Positions 11,115 through 21,895 of a stretch of 64,000 nt of DNA are shown here, piece by piece. The first letter of the stretch is position 1, and every line of letters begins with the position of its first letter. The DNA is from Cubamyces lactineus. Taxonomy: Eukaryota > Basidiomycota > Agaricomycetes > Polyporales > Polyporaceae. The notes beneath the pieces were generated by a model that was not told the origin of the DNA, searched no databases, and was given only the letters and a program-made list of their open reading frames with translations. The DNA lies in contig JACDTU010000013.1 of NCBI GenBank assembly GCA_022376465.1, forward strand, positions 430,501 to 494,500, in the 5' to 3' direction. The translations under genes and the position numbers were made by a program.

Positions 11115-14100
11115 TTACTGATATTCGACAGTGAAGCCCCGAGTGAAGGGTGTGTTCAAAGTCACGTCCAGCACACCCGTCTGCGCATCATGAGCAACCG
11201 CAGACTTTTCCATCGTCTTGCCATTGAACTTCACGCTCCGCGGTGCGTTCTGCACATTGAGGAACCTCACGCGCGCGACGTTGACACCAATGGGGTGGCC
11301 GAAGGTGCCCTTCACGGTAAGCGTCTGATGCGTGAACGCGAACGACACGGTCGTCTTCGTTACGGGAGTGATCGAGACACCGTCGTCGAAGTACAGCGCG
11401 CCCGAGGCGGTCCCGTCGAGCGCGGGCGCCACGACGATCTCGAAATCGGTCTTGCGCAGTTCCGTCGTCGTCATCGCGCTCGAGGCGCGGAGGGGCAGGA
11501 CGGCGCCACCCTTGATCGCGACGGGGATGGTGGTGAGGTTCACGTCGTTCAGCTGCACGAACCCGCCGCCCTTGACGTACGTGCGGGAGAGGTCGTGGAA
11601 GTCGTAGAAGGCCTCGTTGGGGAAGTACGCGTTCACGCTCGTCGCGTTCTCCTCGAGCACGGGCGAGACGAGGATGGCATCCCCGAAGAAGAACTGGGTG
11701 TCGATCCCGAACGTGTTCGCGTCCTTGGGGAACTTGTACCAGAGCGGGTTCAGCACGGGCGTGCCGTCCGTGTGCGCCTGGTGGAACGCGGTGTAGATGT
11801 AGTCGAGCAGGCGGTACCGGATGTTGAGCGCGTTGCGGGCGGCTTGCGCGACTGTTGGCCAGCGGTAAAACTCCTGACTAATGGAGGTGTCGGCGTTGTG
11901 CTACACGTGGAGAAGCAGTCATTACATCGGCGCGCGTGACTCGAAGTTGATGGTACTCACGTTTCGCATGAACGGATAGAACGCGCCGACCATGGCCCAG
12001 CGAGCACACAAGGTCTCCGTCGTGTTTTCGGCTGAGGGCCGAGGCAGCGATAATGAATTCTGAGATCATCAAATGGCGCTTAAGGGAAACACATACCATA
12101 GCCACAGATATCGGCGCCGACCATCGGGACGTGGTACACACCCGCCATCCCGAGGATCCCGGAAATGGACTGGCGGAGATGATCCCATTGACTGAAATTG
12201 TCTCCAAGCCACTTGCCCACACGCGTGCCCGCGCCCGCGAATGTCGAACGCGTGATGACGAGCGTGCGTTGGCCCGGGCGGCGCGCCAGCATAGCGTTGT
12301 GCGTGGCAGTGGACATCATCGTGCCGTACAAATTGTGCGTGTCGTACTCGATCAGGCCATTCGCGTGAAGTGCATCCGTCTGCATGATTCATCTACTTCA
12401 GCGCGCCCGAACTATGCATTACGAAGTTCGTAGGACGACTTACGTAGGCAGTTTTGTCAGACAGTGCGCCTGAACCAGCAAAGTTGGCGATGGCGTAGGG
12501 CGGGTTCTGCACGTCGTCGTGGCTATGGTCAACACGCTTACTATGGGCTGAATTGCCAAAGATGGGTGTGTTGGGGTCCGGCGGGAGAGTTGTCCGCGCA
12601 GGAGGCAGATCCTGCTCGCGAGCTTGTTCAAAGGGATCGGTGCATGGATAGTTGCAGAACTGTGTAGAATTGGCGTGAGCAGTGGCCGTAAATTAGTTTG
12701 CAAGGAATCCACTTACGCTCGAGGGTTCATTCATGTCGATCCACGCGCCATCAATGTCGAGGCCGGTATCTGGACTGTAGAACATCTTGAACTCATTGGT
12801 CCAGTAGCTGCAGAAGGAATCCTGTGAGTTTCCAGAAGGACGCGCAAGTAAATGCCGAGACGTACTCCTGTGTCTTTGCATTGAACCAGTCTGTCATGTG
12901 TTGGAAGCCGTCCTCAACATGAAAACTATCTAAGGGAGCTCACCAGGGAAAACGGTCACACCTACGGCGAGTTTATATGAGATGTCTTGATGAAGCGCGA
13001 CTGGGAATATGCGAGCTTACCAGGCCACACAGCTCCCAAGAATGGACTGCTGCCGTTCGCCGCGTTGAGCCAGATGTCAGCAGTGGTCCCGCGGTCGAAG
13101 GGGCCATATCCTTCGCCAGGCAGGTACGCCACGGCGGGATCAGTCATCAAAACTGCAAACCCAGTTCGAATTCAGTCTCTCACATCAAGCCTCGTTCCCA
13201 CTGAAACCCACCGAAGTGCTGGTTGTGTGTGTGCAAGTAGTTGACGATCTCGCGCATCCGGCTGAGCGGGAAGTAGTCTGGGTCGACGGTGAAGATCCGA
13301 CGCTTGTACATGTAGTCTAGAAAGCGGTCAGCGTTGCTCTAGTGCCTGGGATCATAGCATATAGCCTACCAATGTCGGTCCACATCGTCTCAAGAGGGAT
13401 GTTCGCTGCAGAGTAGTTCGTGATCACGTTCGCGACGTCCACGAAGTCTGCGGAAAACTCCTCAGCGGATCACCAAGCTTGCGAGAGATCCTATAGCTCA
13501 CTTTGGTAGCCGAAGCGACATTGGTGCAGCCCAAAAGACCAGTACGGGACCTCTGCAGGAACGCCTACGACCTCAGCGTACTGCCGCGCTACCTCCGTCG
13601 GGTCTGTCTCGCTTCCCGAGAGGAAGTAGAAGTCCAAAACTCCTCCGATCACGTTGCACTCAAGGGTCGTCCCGGTGCCCTCAGTGTCGTTGATCTTGAT
13701 ATCCATACCGTTCGAGTTCACTAAGAACACGCCATGTGTGCCGCTCGTCCTATGCTCGAAGTAGATTGGGTGGTTTCCGTACAAGTTCGTCCCCGTCGGC
13801 ACACCGTAAGCGTCGCGCGACCACATCGTGCGCGTGTAGTTGTGGGTCGGCAGACGGAACGTGTCCGTATGCTCACCCAAGCCATAGATGTTCGCGTTCG
13901 CTGGAAGGTCGGTCTTCACGCGCAAGTACTGGGGCTCGAAGATGATCGGGTGCGAAGCCGTCGAGAACAAGACCTCGTGCGTGGACGCGCGGTAGACAGA
14001 GAATGAGAATGGCGAGGTTGTGTAATTGAACTTGATCGAGGCACTATGCGGCGACACGAGTAGGTCCGCGTGGGGCCGAGGGAGGACAGACGCCGGGACC

Positions 14101-14439
14101 TCGTAGCGCGCCTCAGAGGGATCCGTGATCTTCACATGAATACGATCCGCTACAACAATCAGAAGGCTGTCAGATCATGAATGGAGCAGAAAAACGCGGT
14201 ATATACTGACTCGTCTCGTAGGTGACTTCAAGCTTGAGCTGCTCGATGTCAGGACCAAAGACGTTGCAGGCCTTGCCAGCAAGCACGAGGTCTGCCGTCA
14301 GCTTCGGCCCGAATGTGAAAACATTCTTCGCTCTGTATCCGGGACACGCGTCGAGAACGGCGGGGTCGGTGACGGTCGCTCTGGACAAGAGAACAAGCTG
14401 TCCGAGGAGCGCGAACCTCAGCGCAGCACGGAGAGACAT
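11115..14439 (-). CDS. Secreted GH31 alpha-glucosidase
   Basis: Twelve exons (14439-14211, 14149-13502, 13447-13370, 13316-13212, 13152-13021, 12961-12944, 12890-12866, 12807-12717, 12659-12444, 12379-12097, 12031-11961, 11900-11115) join in frame to 893 residues. Two exons are very small (18 and 25 bases). Residues 1-21 are a signal peptide. The GH31 nucleophile motif WIDMNEP puts the catalytic Asp at about 436. The acid/base Asp at about 574 sits in KWLGDN, after [19 protein letters not shown] and [10 protein letters not shown] are further family signatures. The enzyme should release glucose from maltose, malto-oligosaccharides or starch ends outside the cell or in the wall; exact linkage preference cannot be read. 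It lies tail to tail with the Rap1-like gene, about 250 bases apart. Confidence 0.95.
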
Positions 14440-14499
14440 GGCTGCGAGGATGTGGACGGAGGGCGGGCGTTGGAGGACATGGTCTACGGGCGAGACTCA

Positions 14500-14505
14500 T
14501 ATATA
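14500..14505 (-). promoter_or_regulatory. TATA-like element of the GH31 gene
   Basis: TATATA on the minus strand lies about 60 bases upstream of the GH31 ATG at 14439. It supports that start codon; function is inferred from spacing. Confidence 0.45.
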
Positions 14506-15074
14506 CCGCTCAGAGCGACCCTGACGTTGGTAGTCGCGGCGCGCCTGCGAGCTTCTCTCCCCTGCGTTCTGTGTCGCGCGGGGGCTCACTTGACCGAGGA
14601 ACGTGCCCATGTGACACCAGCGACCATGTTGACTCGCGAGCTGGCTCTGATCTTGTCTGATGGCTGGCCGCTCTCACCACGGCGGGATTCACTTGTGCGG
14701 ATTGATGAGTGCGGCCATCGTCCTCGAACCCCGACTCGTCGGCGGTCGCGTAGCGTGTGTATGATTGACTGGCTCAACCAGAGACTTGAGATGGCCTGTG
14801 AACCCTGGCAAACTGACGTTGAATCAACGCCCATCTCAAAAGGAAATGCCAGTACTCAATTGTAACTACCTTGATGCATGAGTCCAAAGCAAAGTCGTGG
14901 GCGGTTACAAGACTCACCGGTCATAGACGTGCCAATGTTGATGGCAAGGTGAGATGTGCGGTCTGATGGCTCGACCGAGGATAGTCAGCTGCAAGTGCTG
15001 CAAGTGACCAGCTTCCTATGTAGTAGATGTTGTGACAAAATAGATATACATTTATGGGTAGTAAGGATGTGCAC
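14506..15074. other. Upstream region of GH31
   Basis: No gene with support is seen between the GH31 promoter and the tRNA. The stretch probably carries carbon-source control sites for GH31, but I cannot point to a specific operator. Confidence 0.35.
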
Positions 15075-15155
15075 GGTGCTATAGTGTAGTGGTTATCACT
15101 CGGGATTTTGATTACTAACTTTCCCGAAACCCAGGTTCGAACCCTGGTAGCACCT
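15075..15155 (+). tRNA. tRNA-Gln (anticodon TTG) with a 9-base intron
   Basis: A full cloverleaf can be drawn. The acceptor GGTGCTA pairs with TAGCACC, with T as discriminator. The D arm is GTG/CAC, the anticodon stem is CGGGA/TCCCG, and the T arm is CCAGG TTCGAAC CCTGG. Between the anticodon stems there are 16 bases instead of 7. Removing 9 bases next to position 37 leaves loop TTTTGAT, so the anticodon is TTG and reads CAA glutamine codons. The canonical B box GGTTCGAACCC is present for RNA polymerase III. Confidence 0.95.
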
Positions 15156-16085
15156 TCAAGACATCTTTTTGTGCCACCAATATCTACACATTCATCATGA
15201 GGCTTGCTCAACTACCCGGCAGATCAGCTTGGTTGTATAGTCTTATGAATTGCTTATGGTTTCTCGCAGCACTATTTTAATCCTTGCTCGGCTCTTAGTG
15301 ATGCTGTAACTATTGACAAGCAAAGGATACTGCACTGGAATGTGGACGAGATAAGATTAGATAGACGCCTAATAATTCGATTGTCTAGATCTTCCGACTC
15401 TTCTCACTTTCTTGGAGTTGAACTTTGAACGCCTTGCACCACCATAGTCCTTTCCTCTAGCTTCTACGTCTCGGGTCCCACCACACCCACCTTCTCTTTA
15501 CAGCGTGATATTCTTATTGCTGCTGCTGCTTTGCTGGAATCTTGGTCTACGTACGTGTGTGCGCGCGGGCGTCCAGTGACTCAGGCACCGATGCAGTGTC
15601 TGTATGACGCTCTCAGGCCGCGTGGACCTAGGTCCACTAATCCACCACGAACGGACAAGTTGTCAGCATACCTTCCTTCGTGCGAAGACAATGTAATTGA
15701 GCTCTTACCGTATCATCTTGCCATGGCTCTCCAGGCCAGATGAGCACAACGAGTACCCACCACACGCCGGTATCACCCGACAAGCTCTCCTAGTATTGAC
15801 TCATTGAGGCACTGCAGCTTCCAAAGACTACAGACGGCTTTAGACATATCCGTGCCGAGGGTATCTCGCTGTGCAAGGTACCACGGCTTACGGCACGGCA
15901 GCGCGTCCTTCTAGCAGCGGAGTCGTAATACTGACAGGTCTCGGACAAGATAGCCTCTTGGGGCGATGCTAGGTCGAAGCCTGCAAGCCGATATCAGGTT
16001 CTTGTACCCTGGCATTCCTCTCGTCGCCCTCTGTCCATCTCTCCCAACACTTCTTTCTCCTCCCAAATATCGCTAGAAGCCTTCT
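15156..16085. other. Spacer between the tRNA and the DUF6593-like gene
   Basis: No gene is supported. A pyrimidine-rich stretch (about 16010-16070) immediately precedes the next start codon, typical of fungal promoters and 5' leaders. Confidence 0.35.
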
Positions 16086-17088
16086 ATGCGCAGCTTAATG
16101 AGCGTCTTCCCCAGCGACAACACTTCGTTCGTTCTGCGGTCTGACGACCCTCTCGAACCTGGGCTTGGAGATACACTGCTCTTCTGCCAGGACCCGGGCT
16201 CGCACCCCAGCAGGACGCTTGTCATCTCTGCGCACACGAAGGCGCTTTACTATACAATCTATACGGATGGCGACGACTCCCGGGCGTACATTTTTCGCGG
16301 TCTTGCCCACAGTCCGGACTCGGAGCGGGATGCCATTGCGATCGTGTCGACAGCTCGGAAATACAGATTAGCGAGCGCAATCTTCAAGTTCAATCCGTTC
16401 CAATCTAAGAAGCATGGAACGACTAGTCGGAGCACCTCTGAGCCGGGTCAAAACAACGCGATGGAAAAGGGGGATGAGAAGGACATCTCTGACGCTGACG
16501 GCAGAATCTCTGCTTCGACTCCGTCAACGTGCATGGACGAGAAGAAGGAGAAGGAGGTGGACGAGAACACACTCTACGAATCCAATCCGGGAACGTCTTT
16601 GACGAGCTGCCTGTCGAACGACTTGGAGACAGTGATCATCACCTTCGGTCATGCTGCACCCCCGTATCTCAGGAAGTGTTTGCGGATGGAGAAGCGACGG
16701 TCGGTATATCGTACCGCTGACGAGAGTCTCGATTGTTCATGCTTTGCGCTAGCATTACGTTGACAATGCACGGAAAGACATACGAGTTCTGTTTGGATCA
16801 AGCCAAGAAGCCCACGGTGAGCCAGAGTCGCGATCGAACCCCTTGCTTGCGGATGGTCCCTAGATGATCAACTCATCTTGGCTTGCTTCTCAGATATACG
16901 CCGTGGAGCCGTCTTCGAAGACGCCGCGGAGGCAAGTGGCCTGGTCCAACACGGCAGGGGTGCAGAACATAGGAGGAAAGCTGCACACCGTCTTCCCCGC
17001 GTCTCTGATATTCTATCCCGAAGTGCGCGGCTTCCTGGATGCGGTCATCGTAGCCCTCGTGTCGTGGCAGCTCCAGGCGAGCATGTAG
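16086..17088 (+). CDS. Hypothetical protein, DUF6593-like
   Basis: Three exons (16086-16699, 16753-16816, 16894-17088) give 290 residues in a continuous frame. The N-terminal part alternates short beta-like stretches (TLVISAHTKALYYTIYT). A low-complexity Ser/Glu/Lys insert follows (about residues 115-180). The C-terminal part has MHGKTYEF and ends with a hydrophobic strand-helix (LIFYPEVRGFLDAVIVALVS). This architecture resembles small agaricomycete proteins annotated DUF6593, whose function is unknown. No signal peptide or convincing membrane anchor is seen. The first intron (53 bases, branch CTGAC) was chosen because it alone restores frame; the region just before it (about 16640-16699) may hide a further intron. 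Confidence 0.55.
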
Positions 17089-18373
17089 TTGACGCCTTGG
17101 CGCAGTATGGCCTGGCGTTCGATCCCAACTGTATCACCAAATGTATTCAGCGAAGGCGATCTTGACCGCCCCTCTTTGTTCACGCACAGGTTCGATGTGG
17201 CAGACCGACGATGAACAAGCCACACGGGCTGCGGATGTACAAGCCAGTGAGCCCTCGTCTCCCCGAGCTGCGGCTAGCGGCCCCTGCGCACGCCGCAATA
17301 CGTAAACGTGCTCCTTTCGTCATTGTTTGTGCCATAGGCCACAGAGGACGATACGATACAAGCCCGAATCGGCCTTGCCGGCGTGACCGCATGCGATGCA
17401 GCCAGAGGGGTGCCCGTCCAACACTGCTCGTGATGGCGGTGCACCGAACCCGACTCCAAGCATGTCAAATTCCAGCCCGGGCGTAAAAGGCGGTCAAAGA
17501 TTGCGCGTCCTCGGATGGGCAAATATAGCATAAGCTCCACATGCCAGTAGAATCACAAGTCAACTGCGCTGCTGCGTGCGGCCCACGACAGCGGGCGTTG
17601 AATAAAGTCTAACGGCATGCCCTGCGAACGACTGAAATGAGCTGTAGCCTGCCACACTGATATCCGGCCGCGATGCATGTGCGACGGTAATATCTAGACT
17701 CGTGTTATTGTCAATGACCATGTCACACGAGACATGGGGCTAGTACTGTATCAGGCATGATGATCGCGGGAGGATGGACAACACCATCCACAACCGTTCT
17801 AGGCACCCCGCGTTAGGAAGCCGGCGCGTGCTCGAGGTTCGCTGCCAGTGCGGATCTGGAGATCGACGCACACGAGACAGAACGCAGCACAGACTCCAAG
17901 TATAGGGGACAGCTTGCGCGATGATACTTCGCGTTCTTCCGCCGAGATCGCCAGCGCTGCCGTAGGTGGTACGGAAGCCATATATAGGGGCTACTGCGCC
18001 CATATGGACTGTCAGACCGGCGATTCCGGCGACCAAGTTGATCGCCTAGGTTGGCGAACGGCCAGGGTCCACCTCTCGCAGCCGGATGGCTATCGGTGAT
18101 ACAAGCTCTTACGTGGGAATGCGAGCGAGAACTGCGTTTGCTAGTGGTCAGTCGCGGCACCGCATCTCGAGGAGACATTGCGACAATTCAATGATTGACA
18201 TAGGGACGGCAGATAAGTTGTGGTTCCGAATGTATAGATATTGTTGTGGCAGATAGTAATTAGGGATTAAGCTAGGTATACGCTACGGACACGTCATGTC
18301 AAGAGTTCAAGATGGCCAAGAAATAGAGAACAACAATGGCGCAAGAAATGTACACGAGAGGCGAGGGGGCACT
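17089..18373. other. Spacer without a supported gene
   Basis: Overlapping short ORFs lie on both strands around 17750-18180 and none forms a coherent exon chain. I see no RNA gene or repeat here. Confidence 0.35.
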
Positions 18374-18884
18374 TCACCGACCGGTGCAGCCCGGGCAGTA
18401 CCCAGCCATTTGCGGAGCTGTAGGAGGAGGGTTAGTCACTGCGACGAAGCGACCGGAATGTGACCGATACTGACAGTACTGCTGCGGGTGGCCACGGCTA
18501 CATAGAAAGGCAACTAATTGAGTTTTCGAGAGGTATAGGTACTGCCGCGTGCGAAGACTCACAATTGCTTGCAAGTCTGTTTGCATGAAGACCCTGAGCA
18601 GCTCTTCGGATGCAACGGGCTGAATTTGCACCGTGGGTTGTCGCACTGGACCTAAGATGGGGACGCGGTTTAGCAGGTTGAGCTGGAGGAATACAGTATA
18701 TCCTTCACCTGTTGATCGGGCTATATTTTCGGTGAGCATGGTGTATGGATAGGGAATGTGGCGAAGACATACCATCGGGTAGACATGGCCACATTTCTCG
18801 TAAACGTAGCAAACTCTGAGGGGTTGTGAGCAGACAGCGACAACGGCACGATGTGGTGGAAACGTACTGGCGAAGGTAACACAT
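18374..18884 (-). CDS. Small Cys-rich basidiomycete protein (75 aa), six exons
   Basis: Six tiny exons (18884-18868, 18815-18773, 18720-18709, 18651-18563, 18497-18475, 18417-18374) join in frame to 75 residues; one is a 12-base microexon. The protein begins MCYLRQVCYVYEKCGH, has CDNPRCKFSPLHPKSC in the middle and a TCKQF...PQQYSPQ stretch, and ends YCPGCTGR. It has no signal peptide. From memory, many agaricomycetes encode short proteins with this plan (a His/Cys start, CD-x-P-x-C-x-x-S, a C-terminal C-x-x-C) and no assigned function; zinc binding is a reasonable guess. All introns end GT..AG. The last intron (57 bases) is a multiple of three, so retaining it would add 19 residues without a stop. 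Confidence 0.72.
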
Positions 18885-19815
18885 GGTGAGCTTGCAAGTG
18901 AACTTTTGAGAGGTGTGTTGTAGAAGTTGTTTTAAGAGGGAATGTAGGAAGTACGATGGTCAAGAAGCTTTGCGAAGCCACGACCTTTATACCGACCAAA
19001 CGACGGTGAGATCTCACCAGTAATGTACAATCTCCGGAGACATCGTGAATCGAGAAGTGAGGTGATGTTCAGTAGTTCTTGCCGCGCAGATGGGACGTCG
19101 GAGGCGCAGAGCCAAGCATGGGTCCACCGTAGAATCAGACATCTGTAAAGTCATGGTACGGGCGCAAGTCGCCGATCCAGTAATAGGGGCATTACGCATG
19201 AGCGCATTCGGGATGCACAAAGCGCACAAGCACGAGGGGCTGGGATCTTCTAAGGTTCGAAGAATTGTCGAACATCAACTCGAGCCCACTCGAGCGCGCA
19301 GAGAGGTTTCAAATCTCAAAACGTAACGTCAAGTATCTTAATCTCCGATGCTCGTCATACGAAATAGCTCATGCATCCGGTGTGCCGAGCGATCCATGAG
19401 CGTTCGAGACGGTCTTGGGATGGTAGCTGCGACTCGGATGGTCAGAAGCACCCTTTCAGAACAGAGGTCAACATGGTCTGTCGAGTTCTCAACGAACTTA
19501 AGCGAGCGATGAGCACTGAAGTATGTCAGGCTTCAGAATGATGAGTCCCGCCGGAAGCCGAGGAGGTGGCAGAGCGAAGAAAAGGAGCATAGCACCGTAG
19601 TCCGACTCCGGCGCTGTGGACGCTCGCGTATGGTGGAGGAGGCTTTCCCGATGCGGTACTGGTCCACGTGGCAGCAAAAAGCAGTGCTCTCATTTAGGAG
19701 CAAATCGTCTGCAAGCGTCACCGAGACCGCCGTCCCGGGCCTGGTGAGTACAACGTTTTCCTTGAATGGAGCGGTCTGTTAAGACAAATGTGTCTCACAC
19801 AGCTCAATTAAACAT
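18885..19815. other. Divergent spacer
   Basis: This spacer separates the minus-strand Cys-rich gene from the plus-strand basic protein. A possible 5'-UTR intron (about 19742-19800) may precede the ATG at 19816. No other gene is supported. Confidence 0.35.
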
Positions 19816-20386
19816 ATGGGAAAGAAGGGCAAGTCAAAGGTGTTTGTCGAGAGCAAGGTAGCTGCCGTACAGGGTTCATCCGAACTGGAACACGTCGCTA
19901 ATCATGTCGCTCTGGACTAATAGGATGTTGCCGTAGACCTCGCAAAAAGCGTGGCGGATATTGAGGAGCAAAAATCACGCGCGAAGGTCGAGGCACATCA
20001 CTCCAAGGTTAGCATGCAACTCTGCCGGCTCCAGCACTAGCGGTCCAAGGTGATAGACCCTTGTCTGCTTTACGTAGGCATCTGCCCATGCCTCCTCGTC
20101 TTCTGAACAGAAGCAGAAGCAGAAGAGCTCCTCGAAAACGAGACTGGTAGGCGACTGATGTCACTTTGTGGGCGAACAGTGATGATGACCCAAAAGACAG
20201 GAACGTGCAAAGGCCGCTGTCGCGGCGCAAGCTGCGCGAGCGAAACGAGAAAAGGCAAAGCTCCGCAAGAAAGCCCGGACCTCCACCGCTGGAGATGGGG
20301 ACGCCCCCAAATCTCAGACAACCTCCGGCGAGAAACAGCAGTCGAATAGCGGAGGCGTGACCAAGAAACGGGTCACGTTCGGCTGA
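19816..20386 (+). CDS. Small Lys/Ala-rich basic protein (126 aa) ending in an RVxF-like motif
   Basis: Four exons (19816-19857, 19924-20007, 20078-20146, 20201-20386) join in frame to 126 residues. The protein starts MGKKGKSKVFVESK and has a likely helix rich in Ala, Arg and Lys (ERAKAAVAAQAARAKREKAK). It is otherwise Ser/Gln/Lys-rich and ends TKKRVTFG. I do not recognise the family. The terminal KKRVTF fits the general docking motif for protein phosphatase 1, and the basic composition suggests a nuclear or nucleolar place; both are inferences. No signal peptide or membrane segment is present. The exons are too short to be conspicuous singly, and the chain is supported by three clean GT..AG introns that keep frame. 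Confidence 0.65.
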
Positions 20387-21895
20387 GGCTCTCTCTAAGT
20401 TCCGCCGGACGGTGTAGCCTGTCCGCGCCGCGGCCAGCGCCCTTTACGGCTCAGGTACCCAGCTCTACACGCTCAGAGGCAGGTTGCGGAGGAAGCTGTC
20501 GTGCAGTCTTGGTCTCCGTCGTACAGGAGCGCCCCCGGTGCTGCTGCTTCCGACACAGCCTTGAGCGATCCGGGACGACTATCTCGCTGCGAGCGTTTCC
20601 GGTCACTTATACACCTGTGGCAATAGGAATAGTCCATTGGAAGTGATAGGGAGTGACCATGAAGACTTACCACTATCTGTGCACCGGCCTTTTCCTGCGC
20701 TCTCGCTAGGTTTGTTAAGTCCGGTTCGTTTGGTGAAGGCATCCAGCTGATCCGCCGGAAGGTCTTAGTTCGAATCATCATTGCTTTGATGAAACTGAGT
20801 GCTTCAGTGGGCGACTCGCGGGTTTTCGTCCACTCTCCATGAGAATGTTCAACCAGACCAGGTGGTTTTCATAACGTGGCGCATTTATTGAACTCTACTG
20901 GGTGCTAAGTGCAAAGTTCACGTGGACGTTCGATATATGAGTGAGAAGAACATACGGCCGCCATTCACAGAATCAGCAACTGTGACACGCCGGAAGTTCC
21001 CGGTTGGCCACTCTACGCACTGCAACACATTCCCATGACGCCTACAGATATCAGGGCGGACTCAGGGCGGTGCTGATGCCTTTACAAGCTCAAGCAAGCC
21101 ACACAGCGCTAGCACATCCGGTCGCCCACAATCCGAAATCGCCCTCACATGCTCAGCGCGCGAGACCGATTCGCAACTGAGCATCGCGGTCGACCAGTTT
21201 GTCAAAATCACTCCTGTGAGGACGTGCCCTTACGTGCGTACCACTCTTTCGGGAAGATGTCATCGACGCATGGGTAGCGCGGATCCCCGATCTCGCCTTC
21301 CAAGTTTCTCGGTGGCATGCGCTCACCATCAAACCAGCTTTGTCCAGACCGTGTGCAACGGCCAACGTGCCAGGTGCGGTCGATGCCTCGACGTGTGCAG
21401 CGAACACCTGCGCCTTCAATATAGGAGCTCTATATCAGTTCATATGGCACTTCCATACGCGGGATAAACCGCTGGATGAGCTTCGAGTGATTAGAGCACG
21501 GTGTTCATGCCATCCACCGACGTGCGCCCAATCGAGGGTGACACAGTGGTTCAGCGGTCACTTGTTACTGATACGCTGTTTACTTTACTGCTCCACGCCT
21601 CTGCAGGACTTCTCCGCCGTCGACGTTGACCCTGGCGGTACGCCGTCGTTCGTGCAGTGCGCTCGAACCTTTTGACGCATGCTGTGTCTTCTCGCGACAT
21701 CTATGAAAAGATGGCGCGTTCCAGGACCTGGTGACGGAATAGAGGTTCCCCGCCGCCCTGGACACTTGCGACGAACTTCACGCGAAGATTTCGTCGTCGA
21801 GGCTATACAATGCAGATACCATACCATGAGTAAGCAGTCTTGTAGATACATCAGACAATAACGTGAGCGATGTAAGCCAAGTGTCACCAACGACG
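20387..21895. other. Spacer without a supported gene
   Basis: Only short, compositionally incoherent ORFs occur (for example 20473-20781 minus). I find no exon chain, RNA gene or repeat. Confidence 0.35.
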
